A DNA stretch of 64,000 nucleotides from Chloracidobacterium validum (GCF_018304825.1 NZ_CP072648.1:1409501-1473500); one strand, 5' to 3'; counted from the first letter of the stretch, positions 8,097 through 17,884 are shown. The notes: generated from the letters alone by a model not told the origin. Program-made: numbers and translations.

Positions 8097-9203
8097 ATGA
8101 CACCCCTTGAACAGATGATCCGCGAGCGGATTCGCCAGCAGGGGCCGCTGACGTTTCGAGACTTCATGGCGACCGCGCTCTACGACCCGGAGCACGGCTA
8201 CTACACCACGCCTGGCAACCGGATTGGCCGCGCCGGTGACTTCTACACGGCGAGCAGTGTCTCCAACCATTTCGGAAGACTGCTTGCCCGACAAGTTCGG
8301 GCCGCTTGGCAGTCCCTTGACCAGCCGGTTGATTTTACCGTCGTCGAGTGCGGCGCAGGAACGGGGCACCTCGCCGCAGACCTACTCACCGAGCTACAAA
8401 CTAGCGAGCCAAGCTGCTTTCGTCAGCTTCGCTATGTCATTTGTGAGTCGAGCGCAGCCATGCGCGCCGAACAAGCGGCGCGGCTCGCCGGCATTTCCGC
8501 CCAAGTCGCATGGAGTGAGTTGGAGGCACTGGCAGACAGGCCCATAACCGGCCTACTGCTGTCAAATGAGCTGGTGGATGCCCTGCCGGTGCATCGCTTG
8601 ACCTATCGAGATGGTCAATGCCTGGAAGCGTTTGTCACGGTTAGCAATAAACGCCTCCAGCTCATCTGGGAAACGCCAACCCAACCCGAGGCGTTTGCCG
8701 ACTATATGACCAAGGGAGCGTTGGCGCTCACACAAGATACGCAGTACGAAGTCGCCCTGGATGCCGTCGCTTGGCTTGAGAAAGCCGCCGCTGCTCTGGC
8801 GCGGGGCTACCTTGTGACCATTGACTATGGCGGCACGGGTGAATACCTCAGCGGACGCCCATCCGGTAGCCTTCGTTGTTTCAGCCATCACCAACTTTCG
8901 GATGATGTCTTTGCCAACATCGGACGGCAAGACATCACTGCCGACGTAAACTTCTCGGCGCTCATCAACTATGGGATGGCGTTCGGGCTGCAAACCGTTC
9001 AGCTCACGCGCCAGACTGACTATCTCATCAAGCTTGGTCTGCTGGACATGCTCCAGGAAACGACGTTGATGGATGACACCCCTGAAAGCCTCAAGAGCCG
9101 CTTGGCGCTCAAGCACTTCCTTGTTCCAGGTGGCTTTGGCGACCGTTTCAAGGTGCTGGTTCAAGTCAAAGGCGAGAACCTGCCGGCACCGTTGCCCCGC
9201 TGA
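8097..9203 (+). CDS. SAM-dependent methyltransferase, MidA/NDUFAF7 (DUF185) family
   Basis: A 368-residue protein of the COG1565/DUF185 family, whose mitochondrial member NDUFAF7 methylates an arginine of a complex I subunit. Signatures are FRDFMATALYDPEHGYYT (N-terminal), GRAGDFYTASSVSNHFGRLL, the SAM-binding VVECGAGTGHLAADLL, SNELVDALPVHRL and TIDYGGTGEYLSG. It starts 20 bases after tyrS and may be co-transcribed with it. The bacterial substrate is not shown by the sequence. It converges on the next gene with only 9 bases between the stops. Confidence 0.88.
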   Translation: MTPLEQMIRERIRQQGPLTFRDFMATALYDPEHGYYTTPGNRIGRAGDFYTASSVSNHFGRLLARQVRAAWQSLDQPVDFTVVECGAGTGHLAADLLTELQTSEPSCFRQLRYVICESSAAMRAEQAARLAGISAQVAWSELEALADRPITGLLLSNELVDALPVHRLTYRDGQCLEAFVTVSNKRLQLIWETPTQPEAFADYMTKGALALTQDTQYEVALDAVAWLEKAAAALARGYLVTIDYGGTGEYLSGRPSGSLRCFSHHQLSDDVFANIGRQDITADVNFSALINYGMAFGLQTVQLTRQTDYLIKLGLLDMLQETTLMDDTPESLKSRLALKHFLVPGGFGDRFKVLVQVKGENLPAPLPR

Positions 9204-9212
9204 GGCTTTACC

Positions 9213-10166
9213 CTACAGGCGAATGGCAAGCTCATCCATTAGCGGGTGGACGACGAGGGTGCGCGCCTCGTCGTCCAAGGTATGCACCAAGCAGTTGGCT
9301 GTCGCCAGTGCCCGATAGAGCGCCTGGTCGGCAGGTGCTTCGTCCTTGTTTTTGAGTAACCGGATGGCTTCATCAAATGGAACAGGCATTCGGCGGAGGG
9401 CTTCGCGCAGCAGCGAAACCAGCGCTGACTCGCCCGTGGGAGCAAGCAGGGCCTCAAAGTTGATTCGCAAGTAAGACGGCAAGCCATAAGCAATTTGAAG
9501 CACTAGGTTGACGGCCGCGGCTTGCCCATTGGTGCGCTCAACAATCAACCCGCCTTCATCCGCACTGACCTCGTAGCGCGCTATCTGGGCAAAGTAGCCG
9601 ACGACATCGTCGGGGTCGAAACGCAGGTCCGCCTCGGTGATATCCAGCCGCGCGACCCGTCCCCGCGCGGCGCGCTTGAAAAGCGGCGGACGCTGGGTGG
9701 ACACCACGAGCTGCATCGGCGGCGGCAAGTCGGCGGCGACTTGTTCAATCAAATGGTTGACTGGTGGTGCATCAGCAACACGCTCGAAGTTATCCAAAAC
9801 CAGTGTTTCAATTCCTAGCTCGCGCATGCCGCTGACAATCAGTTGCACGGCTGGCCGGATGTCACCCGGATTGAGCACTTGGTAGTCAGGCACGATTGGC
9901 AAACGGTAAAGTGCGGCGCAAACATTCGCCGTAAAGGTATTCAGGGCGGCATCTGCGCTATCGAGCGTAAGCCAGCCCACCTGTGCGCTGGGACGATACT
10001 TCACGGCGCTCAACAGCGTGGTTTTGCCATACCCAGCCGGTGCCTCAATCACAACCAGCGGGACATGAAAGTTACTCGCAAGCAGATTGCCGAGATAGGC
10101 CCGGTGATAGGCCCGTGGGTGCGGACGCACCGGGGAACACTTGGATTGAAGCAGTGCTTCGACCAT
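9213..10166 (-). CDS. Orphan MalT/LuxR-like STAND ATPase domain protein
   Basis: A 317-residue ATPase resembling the N-terminal nucleotide-binding part of MalT-type LuxR regulators. It has the arrangement PHPRAYHRAYLGNLLA, a Walker A APAGYGKT (42-49), a WLTLDSADAALNTF segment typical of MalT-like proteins, and a Walker B-like TLVLDNFERV. A winged-helix-like tail ends the protein (LATANCLVHTLDDEARTLVVHPLMDELAIRL). The sensor repeats and the C-terminal DNA-binding helix-turn-helix of full MalT proteins (about 900 residues) are missing, so it cannot act alone as a classical regulator. It lies at the downstream end of the minus-strand block with usp and two kinases. Confidence 0.7.
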   Translation of the reverse strand: MVEALLQSKCSPVRPHPRAYHRAYLGNLLASNFHVPLVVIEAPAGYGKTTLLSAVKYRPSAQVGWLTLDSADAALNTFTANVCAALYRLPIVPDYQVLNPGDIRPAVQLIVSGMRELGIETLVLDNFERVADAPPVNHLIEQVAADLPPPMQLVVSTQRPPLFKRAARGRVARLDITEADLRFDPDDVVGYFAQIARYEVSADEGGLIVERTNGQAAAVNLVLQIAYGLPSYLRINFEALLAPTGESALVSLLREALRRMPVPFDEAIRLLKNKDEAPADQALYRALATANCLVHTLDDEARTLVVHPLMDELAIRL

Positions 10167-10268
10167 CAGTGGATAGCTTTCCCTTGGAGTTACACTTCGT
10201 CCTCACCACTGCCACCGGGGCCGGGCTATCACCAAGCGCTTGATGAGCAAACTTGTAAATGACCAGGT

Positions 10269-10712
10269 TTATTTGATGACAAGGACTGGGCAGTGGGCGC
10301 GATGCACCACCCGGTCGCACACACTCCCCAGCAAAAACGATGCAAGCGGACCACGTCCGCGACTTCCGATGACAATCACATCAAAGCTCTCAGTCTCCGC
10401 CACGGAAACGATGACGGCCGGCGGCGCGCCAATCTCGTAGCGCGAGGAAAAAACGGCGCCGGTGGCTTTGATCACCTCGGCCGTCCGCTCAAGCACGGCG
10501 TGGGCGGATTCCCGTTGGAAACGCTCAACCTTTTCTGGATCAATTCCTAGCTCATACCCTGGCAGACTGATATACGCCATTTCGTTGAATGGCTCCATCA
10601 CAAATAGAAGCGTGATGACACCGTTGACTTTGGCAGCCAAGTCCCCGGCCGCGCGCGCGGCTTTCAGTGCCGTTTCGGAACCATCCGTTGCCAGCAATAT
10701 CTTCTCGAACAT
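10269..10712 (-). CDS. Universal stress protein, UspA family
   Basis: A 147-residue single Usp domain. It begins FEKILLATDGSETALKAA and ends with the ATP-binding signature GSRGRGPLASFLLGSV followed by CPVLVIK, so it belongs to the nucleotide-binding subclass. A good ribosome-binding site (aaggag, 7 bases before ATG) supports the start. It sits 93 bases downstream of the kinase block on the same strand. Usp proteins respond to growth arrest and energy stress; the specific signal is not visible. Confidence 0.92.
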   Translation of the reverse strand: MFEKILLATDGSETALKAARAAGDLAAKVNGVITLLFVMEPFNEMAYISLPGYELGIDPEKVERFQRESAHAVLERTAEVIKATGAVFSSRYEIGAPPAVIVSVAETESFDVIVIGSRGRGPLASFLLGSVCDRVVHRAHCPVLVIK

Positions 10713-10805
10713 GAGTGTCTCCTTACCATACCCGCCATACCAGTTTGACAGCCTCCGCTGGCTCAGGACTGAGGCTGACCGCGCACTGCATCAGCACGCA
10801 ACCTA

Positions 10806-11810
10806 TTAGCGCTTACCAAACACCTTGTTCCATAGTCCGCCCAACCAGCCCTTGCCAGCCGATGGCGGGCCAGTCTCATCCCCACTTGACGCCGCAGACT
10901 GCCCCGCAAAAGCCGCTGAGAGCATCTCTTGTGTTTTCTGCTTGTGCGCGGCTTGCATGGCAAGGAAGAACTCACTGGCTGTGCCATATCGCTGTTCAGG
11001 ATTTGACGCCAAGGCTTTGGCAAACACGGCATCCAGGGCCGACGGAAGCGCTGGTGCGTAAGTTGCAACAGATGGCGGCGGCTTCATTTTCAGCTCCAGC
11101 ATCTTGCGCAGGTCGTCATGCTGGGCGGGCGGCTGCCCCGTAAGCATCTCGTAGGCCATGACTGCCAAACTGTAGAGGTCGGCTTGCGGCGACAGGGTCA
11201 GCCCCATGAGGTGCTCGGGTGCCATGTAAAGCGGCGTGCCAAACACCTGTCCCACCGCTGTCAACTGAGAAACCTGCTCATCTGGCTGTAGGAGCTTGAC
11301 AATGCCAAAATCAAGCAGCTTGACAATTTGGCGTCCGTCAAGTTCACCGACGAGCACATTGGCCGGCTTGAGGTCACGGTGGAGGAGATTCCGTCCGTGG
11401 GCAAGCCCAAGCGCATCGCACAGCGGCTCCAAAATACGCAAACACTCCTCAAGCGAGAGCTTTTCTACGCGGGACAGCCGGGCCGCCAGAGTTTCACCAG
11501 CCACGTACTCCATGACCATGAACAGCAACCCGTCCGGTGTCTTGCCAAAATCCTGGACACGCACAATGTTTGGGTGCGTTAGCTGTCCGCCAACCCGCGC
11601 CTCCCGCTGAAAACGCTTGACGAGGGACTGATCCGAGGTCAGCGCTGGTGACAGCACTTTGACCGCCACCGAACTACCCAGCGTGAGATGTGTTGCGAGG
11701 AAGACCGCGCCCATGCCTCCGCTGCCGATTATCTTCTCGATTCGGTAGTTGTTATTCAGGGTCTGCCCAATCAGTGACTTGTAAAACTCAACCGTGCCAG
11801 ATGTGGCCAT
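10806..11810 (-). CDS. Soluble Hanks-type Ser/Thr protein kinase
   Basis: A 334-residue kinase with the full catalytic set: glycine loop IGSGGMGAVF, VAVKVL (Lys about 51), HRDLKPANVLV (about 144-154), LDFGIVKL and a MAPEHL segment. The catalytic domain fills about residues 22-285. The remaining 50 residues are a short serine/glycine-rich tail ending GWLGGLWNKVFGKR, with no transmembrane helix. I chose the ATG at 11810, which overlaps the stop of the upstream kinase gene as TGATG and has gggagg 6 bases ahead; a GTG one codon earlier is possible. The overlap implies translational coupling with the FGE-fused kinase. Confidence 0.92.
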   Translation of the reverse strand: MATSGTVEFYKSLIGQTLNNNYRIEKIIGSGGMGAVFLATHLTLGSSVAVKVLSPALTSDQSLVKRFQREARVGGQLTHPNIVRVQDFGKTPDGLLFMVMEYVAGETLAARLSRVEKLSLEECLRILEPLCDALGLAHGRNLLHRDLKPANVLVGELDGRQIVKLLDFGIVKLLQPDEQVSQLTAVGQVFGTPLYMAPEHLMGLTLSPQADLYSLAVMAYEMLTGQPPAQHDDLRKMLELKMKPPPSVATYAPALPSALDAVFAKALASNPEQRYGTASEFFLAMQAAHKQKTQEMLSAAFAGQSAASSGDETGPPSAGKGWLGGLWNKVFGKR

Positions 11811-13537
11811 CACTCCCCTCCCACCTTGGGGTCGGACGCCACCCGAAAACCCAGCCGATTATTGGTAAAGTCTGGCTTTTGTGGGAAGCGGAAGGTCACG
11901 CCCTCGTTTGGATTTTCTCGGTCGTCCCGTCCCCGGAAGATGCGTAGCTCAGGATTGGCAGTGAAGCCTTTGCCGCCTGGATAGACGGTCAGACTGTCGG
12001 CCGTCCACTCCAAGAACCCAGCATCCAGCAAATCAACCACGCCCTTCCGGTCGCGCTGACGCGCCAGGTATTCCCACTCAAATTCCTTGATGAGGCGGTA
12101 GCGAAGTCCTGTTTCTTTTGAAAGCCACTGACAATAGGCATCCGCATCATCCCAGCTCACCCCGGTCACCGGCTTGTCCAGATCACTGGCTGGCGGCGAT
12201 GAACCACCCCAAGCCGCCGGAGCGCGGTGCTTGGTTCGTTTGACGAACTCGGCATACTGCCCATTGGTCACAAGCGTTTGAGAAACCCGAAAAGGAAGGA
12301 CGGTCGTTTTGAACTCTGGGACGGATAGCTTGTCCCCACGATTGGTTCCCAGAATGGTTTCACCACCTGGAAGCAAGACCAGCTTGGGTGTGAGCGCGGC
12401 GGAAAGGGCAGTGGCGGATGTCCGGGAGGCCCCACCACCAAGCGCCGTGCTGATTTGTGGATAGAAAAACCATCCCCCAGCCGCGACCGCGATTAACCCA
12501 ACGGCAATCGGTAAAACACCGCCGATGCCCGACGATGGGGTAATCGGTCCAGACTGAAGCGTTGGCAGCACCGGACTCGTCATTCCAGTGACCGGTGAAA
12601 ACCCAGGCGTGGTGGATACCCCACTGGGCGGGGTGGTGCGGTCGCGCAACGCGGCTTCCAGGGTTAGGTTTCGTTCAAAGGCTTCAAGCTCACGCTTCAG
12701 ATCGAGGGCTGAGGATTGGCGCTGCTCCGGCAGTTTTGACAAGCCGCGGCCAATAATTTCATCGAGGGCAACAGGTATGTCCGAACGAATTTTGGAAATG
12801 GGCTTCGGTTCAGCCAAAATCACCGGAACACTGGGCAATGCTCCAGCGAGCATCTCATAAAGCATGAGGTTGATGGCAAAGATGTCCGTGCGCGGATCAA
12901 TCGGCTGACCCAGGATTTGCTCTGGGGCCATGTATTTGGGCGTTCCCGGCGAACCAATGCCCGGACTTTCACGGGTTAGGGTTTCAGATTTTCCACCGGC
13001 TTCTGGCGCGAGCTTCGCAATGCCAAAGTCCAGTACCCGCGCCATGATTGAACCATCGGGGAGGGTCTGGAGCATGACGTTTTCCGGCTTCAAGTCACGG
13101 TGAACAATGCCCTGGGTATGGGCGGTGTGCAGGCCGGCGCAGATTTGGCGCGTCACCTCCAGCGCAAAGTCCAGTGGAACCTGCCCGCTCTCTCGGCAGC
13201 GGTCACGAAGGGTTTCCCCCTCGATGAACTCCATGACGATGTAGGGGAGTTGTTCCTCGCCAATCGCGCCAAAGTCAGTCACCATGACGATGTTTGGATG
13301 ACTGATGCGGGCCAGCACCTCGGCTTCACGCCTAAAACGCGCCAACCGGTTCTGCCGCTCGTCGGCGTCGCGGGCAACATCAAACAACATCACCTTGAGC
13401 GCAAAAGTTTTTTTCAATTGGATGTGGGTGACACGAAAAACCTTCCCCATCCCGCCCTGCCCCAGGAGTGCATCGAGACGGTACTTCCCATCAATCACAG
13501 CGCCGAGTTCGAGCAGGTTCGCAGTTTCGACATTCAT
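11810..13537 (-). CDS. Membrane Ser/Thr kinase fused to an FGE/SUMF1-like domain
   Basis: A 575-residue three-part protein. The cytoplasmic kinase (about 15-290) has LGQGGMGKVF, ALKVM (Lys 48), HRDLKPENVM (146-155), LDFGIAKL (DFG 170-172) and APEQILG. A proline/serine linker leads to one transmembrane helix (about 341-360). The outer part (about 387-570) resembles a formylglycine-generating-enzyme/C-type-lectin-fold domain: LLPGGETILGTNRG, VSQTLVTNGQYAEFV, PVTGVSWDDADAYCQWLSKE, YRLIKEFEWEYLARQ and NRLGFRVA. It is likely a binding or sensing domain rather than an enzyme. Homology starts at ATG 13537; an in-frame extension of 33 residues to 13636 looks non-coding. Confidence 0.88.
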   Translation of the reverse strand: MNVETANLLELGAVIDGKYRLDALLGQGGMGKVFRVTHIQLKKTFALKVMLFDVARDADERQNRLARFRREAEVLARISHPNIVMVTDFGAIGEEQLPYIVMEFIEGETLRDRCRESGQVPLDFALEVTRQICAGLHTAHTQGIVHRDLKPENVMLQTLPDGSIMARVLDFGIAKLAPEAGGKSETLTRESPGIGSPGTPKYMAPEQILGQPIDPRTDIFAINLMLYEMLAGALPSVPVILAEPKPISKIRSDIPVALDEIIGRGLSKLPEQRQSSALDLKRELEAFERNLTLEAALRDRTTPPSGVSTTPGFSPVTGMTSPVLPTLQSGPITPSSGIGGVLPIAVGLIAVAAGGWFFYPQISTALGGGASRTSATALSAALTPKLVLLPGGETILGTNRGDKLSVPEFKTTVLPFRVSQTLVTNGQYAEFVKRTKHRAPAAWGGSSPPASDLDKPVTGVSWDDADAYCQWLSKETGLRYRLIKEFEWEYLARQRDRKGVVDLLDAGFLEWTADSLTVYPGGKGFTANPELRIFRGRDDRENPNEGVTFRFPQKPDFTNNRLGFRVASDPKVGGE

Positions 13538-13683
13538 ACCAGAACAACGCGCCTGGAGCAGCCGAGCCGAGTCAGGGATGTCGCTTGTCGCCCTCAAGCT
13601 TGACAGACTATATTGCACTCCAAGGCTGAAAAACAACGTCTCAACTACACTTCGCGGCCACCCCCCAACTCAAAGGTGGATTT

Positions 13684-15201
13684 ATGTCCCGCTCCCAACG
13701 TGCCCTACCACTGGTGACTTCCCTGTGCGGGATCATCCTTGCCGCGGGCAACCAGATGGTCAGCGCTTGGGCGGCCGGGGCGGGAGTGGACCACCATGCG
13801 GCTCAAAAGCCGTCTTCACTGCGTATCGATCCAACGGCCGAGCGCCCACGTCCTACTTCCCTGCGGATTGATCCAACGATTGGCGCGCGCGCATCAGCGC
13901 TGCGGATTGTGCCGACCGAAGTCAGTCAGAGACGCGGCATCCAGCAAGTTGGCGAGGCAACGGCCCGCACGGAACGGCAGTTTGTTGCGGCCCCGCCAAA
14001 GCGCCAACCCACACTGACCGAACGGGCAGATGCCCTTGCGGCGAAGGGCAAGTACCAAGAAGCCGCACTACTTTATCAGCGAGCTGTGCAAACCAACCCC
14101 AAGGCAACCGATGCCCTCACTGGGTGGGGACATGCCCTGTTAGAGCTTGGTGACGAAACCGCCGCCCGTGACAAACTTCTGGCCGCCCTTGAACTCAACC
14201 CCAGGGATGCAGCTACCCAAGTCAACTTGGGTGTGGCGTATTACCGCGCGGGAGACATCGCGCGCGCGGTTCAGGCTTACCAATCGGCGCTGGACCTGTC
14301 GCCCAAACTGGTCAGCGCTCACTTCAACCTGGCCATGGCGCAGGCGCACCAAGGTCAACTGGAAGCCGCCGCGGCAAGCTATCGAACGGCGACCACGCTC
14401 CAGCCTCAGTTCCGTGAAGCGCACAACAACCTTGGATTGATTTACGAGACGCTGGGCGACATTCCAGCCGCCGAACAGGCATTCCGAGCTGCGCTTGGCA
14501 AAGACAAGGACGGCTACGCGCTGGCGCACTACAACCTGGGGCGTCTGTATGAAAAGCAAGCGGATTATGACCGGGCCATTCAAGAGCTTCAAATTGCCGT
14601 TCGGCAACAACCCGTGTTCCCAGAGGCTTACCTCAACTTAGGCAATGTCCGGTTGGTGCGAAGCCAACTGAAGGAAACCAAGGAGCTTGACGCAGCGATC
14701 AGCGCATTCCGGCAGGCCATTGCGCAACGTCAGGGACTTTATCCGCTCGCTTATGAAAATCTGGCTATCGCGCTTACATTCAAAGGTGACAAAAACGCCG
14801 CCCTGGCCGCCTATCGGATGGCCTTTGAGCAGGGCGAAGCCAGTTCAGCGGACACGTTCGAGAACCTGCTGACGACGCTCAGTGATGAAACGCAGTTCCT
14901 CATTGGCAACGAGCTGTCCCGAAGCGACAATCCCGGCAACTTGCGCTCCGCGGCCGTGCCGGCAACCAAATCGAGCAGCGACCGCCTGGTTGAACTGCTC
15001 GAACAATATGCCGAGTTGCCGGACAGCCTCAAAGATCACCCCGACGTTCGCTACTGCGCCGGACGCGCCTACATCACGATCGGGCAAGCCGAAGCCGCGC
15101 GCGCAGAACTCCGGCGCAGCCTGGAACTATCCAGTGGGCAGGATGAAACAGCCAAGGTCTGGCTCCGCGCACTGGAAGATGAGATGCGAACCCAACCCTG
15201 A
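13684..15201 (+). CDS. Secreted TPR-repeat protein
   Basis: A 505-residue protein with a signal peptide (LVTSLCGIILAAGNQMVSAWA). Then come three short degenerate repeats built on SLRIDPT / ALRIVPT (about 41-77) and at least eight tetratricopeptide repeats. Examples are ALLYQRAVQTNPKATDALTG, AVQAYQSALDLSPKLVSAHF and AHNNLGLIYETLGDIPAAEQ. TPR arrays form protein-binding superhelices, here probably periplasmic. A clear ribosome-binding site (aaaggtgg, about 6 bases before ATG) fixes the start. It is divergent from the kinase block with about 145 bases between starts. No partner can be named from sequence. Confidence 0.88.
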   Translation: MSRSQRALPLVTSLCGIILAAGNQMVSAWAAGAGVDHHAAQKPSSLRIDPTAERPRPTSLRIDPTIGARASALRIVPTEVSQRRGIQQVGEATARTERQFVAAPPKRQPTLTERADALAAKGKYQEAALLYQRAVQTNPKATDALTGWGHALLELGDETAARDKLLAALELNPRDAATQVNLGVAYYRAGDIARAVQAYQSALDLSPKLVSAHFNLAMAQAHQGQLEAAAASYRTATTLQPQFREAHNNLGLIYETLGDIPAAEQAFRAALGKDKDGYALAHYNLGRLYEKQADYDRAIQELQIAVRQQPVFPEAYLNLGNVRLVRSQLKETKELDAAISAFRQAIAQRQGLYPLAYENLAIALTFKGDKNAALAAYRMAFEQGEASSADTFENLLTTLSDETQFLIGNELSRSDNPGNLRSAAVPATKSSSDRLVELLEQYAELPDSLKDHPDVRYCAGRAYITIGQAEAARAELRRSLELSSGQDETAKVWLRALEDEMRTQP

Positions 15202-15373
15202 CCGATGGCAAACCTCGTCCGGCGCATTTGACTCCCAGGCAGGTTGACGCTAAAAGCGCTTCACGCAGGGATACTTTGAGCAGCGACAACGCCCTAAGTT
15301 CAAGTAACCCATCCTCCAACACCGCCGTTGCGACAACGGATGAACCTTTTCAACGCGATTACTTCAAATACGC

Positions 15374-16687
15374 ATGTCAGTCACCATGGAAACTGAGAAA
15401 GTCAGCCAGAGCCGTTCGGCTACACTTTTTGAACAAGCACGCGCCTTCATTCCCGGCGGTGTCAACAGTCCGGTTCGTGCCTTTCGGGGGGTCGGCGGCA
15501 CACCGCTCTTTATCCGTTCAGCGCAGGGGCCGTACATGACCGACGTGGATGGAAAACGCTACGTGGACTACATCGGCTCCTGGGGGCCAATGATCCTGGG
15601 GCACGCCCACCCAGAGGTGCTGGCGGCAATTCGCTCCGTCATCGAGCGTGGCACGTCCTTCGGTGCGCCGACCGAGCTTGAAGTTGAAATCGCTGAACTA
15701 ATCGTCTCCATCGTCCCGTCGGTCGAAAAAGTCCGCATGGTGAGCAGTGGAACGGAAGCCACCATGGCCGCCATCCGCGTGGCACGTGGCTTTACCGGAC
15801 GGCGCAAGATCATCAAGTTCATTGGTTGTTACCACGGCCACGGCGATGCTTTTCTGGTCAAAGCTGGTTCGGGCGTGGCGACGCTCGGTTTGCCGGATAG
15901 TCCGGGCGTGCCACCGGAAATTTCCCAGCAGACGATTACGGTTCCTTACAATGATCTGGCGGCGGTCGAAGCTGCCTTTGCGACGTATCCAGACGACATT
16001 GCGGCCATCATCGTCGAGCCGGTGGTGGGCAACATGGGCTGCGTCATCCCCAAGCCCGGTTATTTGCAGGGATTGCGCGACCTCACCCACAAGCATGGCG
16101 CGGTGCTCATCTTCGATGAGGTCATGACCGGCTTTCGCCTGGCGCGTGGTGGGGCCCAGGAGCTTTATGGCGTAACACCAGACATGACGTGCTTGGGCAA
16201 AGTCATGGGCGGTGGACTGCCCGCGGCCGCCTATGGCGGACGCTCTGACATCATGGATTATGTCGCCCCGGCCGGCCCGGTCTATCAAGCCGGCACGCTG
16301 TCTGGAAATCCCGTGGCCATGACCGCCGGACTCGTTACACTGCGCTTGCTACAGCAACCGGGCGTCTATGAAACACTCAACCGCCAGGCCCAAAAGGTGG
16401 CCGAGGGGTTGCTCAAGCTCATTCACAAAGCTGGTTTTCCGGCCACGCTCAACCGCGTCGGCTCGATGTTTACGATTTTCTTCACGAACGATGAAGTTAC
16501 GGATTGGGATTCGGCTTCCAGGAGCGATACGGAACGCTTCGGCCGATTTTTCCATGCCATGCTTTACGAGGGGGTTTACCTGCCGCCATCCCAGTACGAG
16601 GCTGCCTTCATGGGGCTGGCCCACACGGATGAGGTGGTCGAAGTCACGCTCGCTGCCGCCGAGCGCGCGCTGAGTAAAATCGTCTGA
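15374..16687 (+). CDS. hemL: Glutamate-1-semialdehyde 2,1-aminomutase
   Basis: A 437-residue PLP enzyme that converts glutamate-1-semialdehyde to 5-aminolevulinate in the C5 tetrapyrrole pathway, feeding heme and bacteriochlorophyll. Signatures: [70 protein letters not shown] and the PLP lysine in [17 protein letters not shown] (Lys 276). Length matches the family. The ATG at 15374 has no strong ribosome-binding site; codon 5 (15386) is an alternative. With bchM it points to active tetrapyrrole synthesis. Confidence 0.96.
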   Translation: MSVTMETEKVSQSRSATLFEQARAFIPGGVNSPVRAFRGVGGTPLFIRSAQGPYMTDVDGKRYVDYIGSWGPMILGHAHPEVLAAIRSVIERGTSFGAPTELEVEIAELIVSIVPSVEKVRMVSSGTEATMAAIRVARGFTGRRKIIKFIGCYHGHGDAFLVKAGSGVATLGLPDSPGVPPEISQQTITVPYNDLAAVEAAFATYPDDIAAIIVEPVVGNMGCVIPKPGYLQGLRDLTHKHGAVLIFDEVMTGFRLARGGAQELYGVTPDMTCLGKVMGGGLPAAAYGGRSDIMDYVAPAGPVYQAGTLSGNPVAMTAGLVTLRLLQQPGVYETLNRQAQKVAEGLLKLIHKAGFPATLNRVGSMFTIFFTNDEVTDWDSASRSDTERFGRFFHAMLYEGVYLPPSQYEAAFMGLAHTDEVVEVTLAAAERALSKIV

Positions 16688-16757
16688 AACCGTCTTGCGT
16701 GGCGCGGCGATTCCCCGTCACGCAAAGCACCCGGTTGACTGCCCCGGCGAATCGCCA

Positions 16758-17306
16758 ATGTCGCGCTTTTCAGAGTACCTTCGCGCCCATGCGCCCTACA
16801 TTGGACTGGGCGGACTGCTGTTACTGATGATTGTGGGTAGCTTGCTGGCGCCACAGCCAACGGTTCGCCCATCAGTCGGCGCAAACCGGCCGCTGTCGGT
16901 GGAAGGGGATGTGATTCGGCTGCGTTTCGATTACATCAAGAATGCCAACTATGACTTCGATCCACGCGCTGCCGAGCCGGCTCCGCCGCCGCCAGCGCTC
17001 CAGATGATAGATGGCAAGTTGGTTGAAATTGCTGGCTTCGCGCTCCCACTCTACAGCCCAACCGGACAGACTGAGTTCTTGTTGACCCAAGCTGCCAATG
17101 GTTGCTGCTTTGGCTCGCCGCCCATGCTCCAGCATATGATTTTGGTTCGGGCTGGAAACCTCAAGGTCAGTGGTTACGGCGAGCCGGTCATCGTGCGAGG
17201 CGTGTTCTCCGTCGGCCCAGAGCGAGAGGATGGCTACGTCACAAGCTTGTTGCGACTACAAGCCACGTCCATTCACGCTCTGGCCGATGACCGGGACATC
17301 GAATAG
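16758..17306 (+). CDS. Membrane-anchored DUF3299-like protein
   Basis: A 182-residue protein with one N-terminal transmembrane helix or uncleaved signal (YIGLGGLLLLMIVGSLLA). The rest is probably periplasmic. The pattern of KLVEIAGFALPLYSPTG, EFLLTQAANGCCFGSPPM and HMILVRAG, then a GEPVIVRGVFSVG strand region, resembles DUF3299 proteins, which have an OB-like fold and unknown function. The adjacent Cys-Cys is notable. I chose ATG 16758; a 21-residue upstream extension from 16695 lacks a plausible signal. It follows hemL by 70 bases on the same strand and may share its transcript. Confidence 0.65.
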   Translation: MSRFSEYLRAHAPYIGLGGLLLLMIVGSLLAPQPTVRPSVGANRPLSVEGDVIRLRFDYIKNANYDFDPRAAEPAPPPPALQMIDGKLVEIAGFALPLYSPTGQTEFLLTQAANGCCFGSPPMLQHMILVRAGNLKVSGYGEPVIVRGVFSVGPEREDGYVTSLLRLQATSIHALADDRDIE

Positions 17307-17319
17307 CCTACCCCTCGAA

Positions 17320-17760
17320 TCAAGCTGAAGCCGACAGCGCAAAGTGGCACTCGGCGCAATAGCCATACACTTCAAAGGCATGTTTGACGACGGCAAACTG
17401 CTTGCGCAGTGCCTGTGTCATGAGCTTTGTCTCGATTGGGCACCAGTCGAGGCGGATGCTTTTGTGACAGTGCAGGCAAATGGCGTAATGCCGGTGATCA
17501 TTGCCCTGAAACTCAAACCGCGCGACATCTCGGTTTTGAAGATTCGACTGGTGAACGAGTCCGACATCGGTCAAAAGCGTCAGGTTGCGATAGACCGTAT
17601 CCAGACTCACATGTGGATGCGCTTTGGTGATTTCGCGGTGAACTTCCTGCGCAGTTAGCGGCTGCGCGGCATCCATGAGGATGCGCAGTACGGTTGAACG
17701 CTGCGGCGTCATTTTTTGACCGCGCTTCTTCAGTACGCTCAAGGCTTCATCAAACGTCAT
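17320..17760 (-). CDS. Fur-family transcriptional regulator (PerR/Fur-like)
   Basis: A 146-residue regulator with an N-terminal winged helix (GQKMTPQRSTVLRILMD, HVSLDTVYRNLTLLTDVGLV) and a metal-binding dimerisation domain. Structural zinc cysteines form CLHC (95-98) and CAEC (135-138). The regulatory region reads RFEFQGNDHRHYAIC; where PerR has RFD, this protein has RFE, so the sensed metal (Fe, Mn or Zn) cannot be assigned. ATG 17760 has an excellent ribosome-binding site (ggggaga, 4 bases away); a 15-residue upstream extension is less likely. It converges with the DUF3299-like gene (13 bases apart). Confidence 0.93.
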   Translation of the reverse strand: MTFDEALSVLKKRGQKMTPQRSTVLRILMDAAQPLTAQEVHREITKAHPHVSLDTVYRNLTLLTDVGLVHQSNLQNRDVARFEFQGNDHRHYAICLHCHKSIRLDWCPIETKLMTQALRKQFAVVKHAFEVYGYCAECHFALSASA

Positions 17761-17884
17761 CGTTTCTCCCCCGTCCGAGGCAGCGGCGTTATCGCCGAAT
17801 GGCACGGCTCAAATCGGAAAAATCTCAGTTGAGAAGCCTAAACGGTCGGCGGCAAGTAATCAAGGCACAGTGGGTTTCCTGTCT

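Noticed and set aside
13100-13603. Plus-strand open frame opposite the FGE-fused kinase
   Set aside because: It mirrors the kinase catalytic region, whose motifs are on the minus strand.
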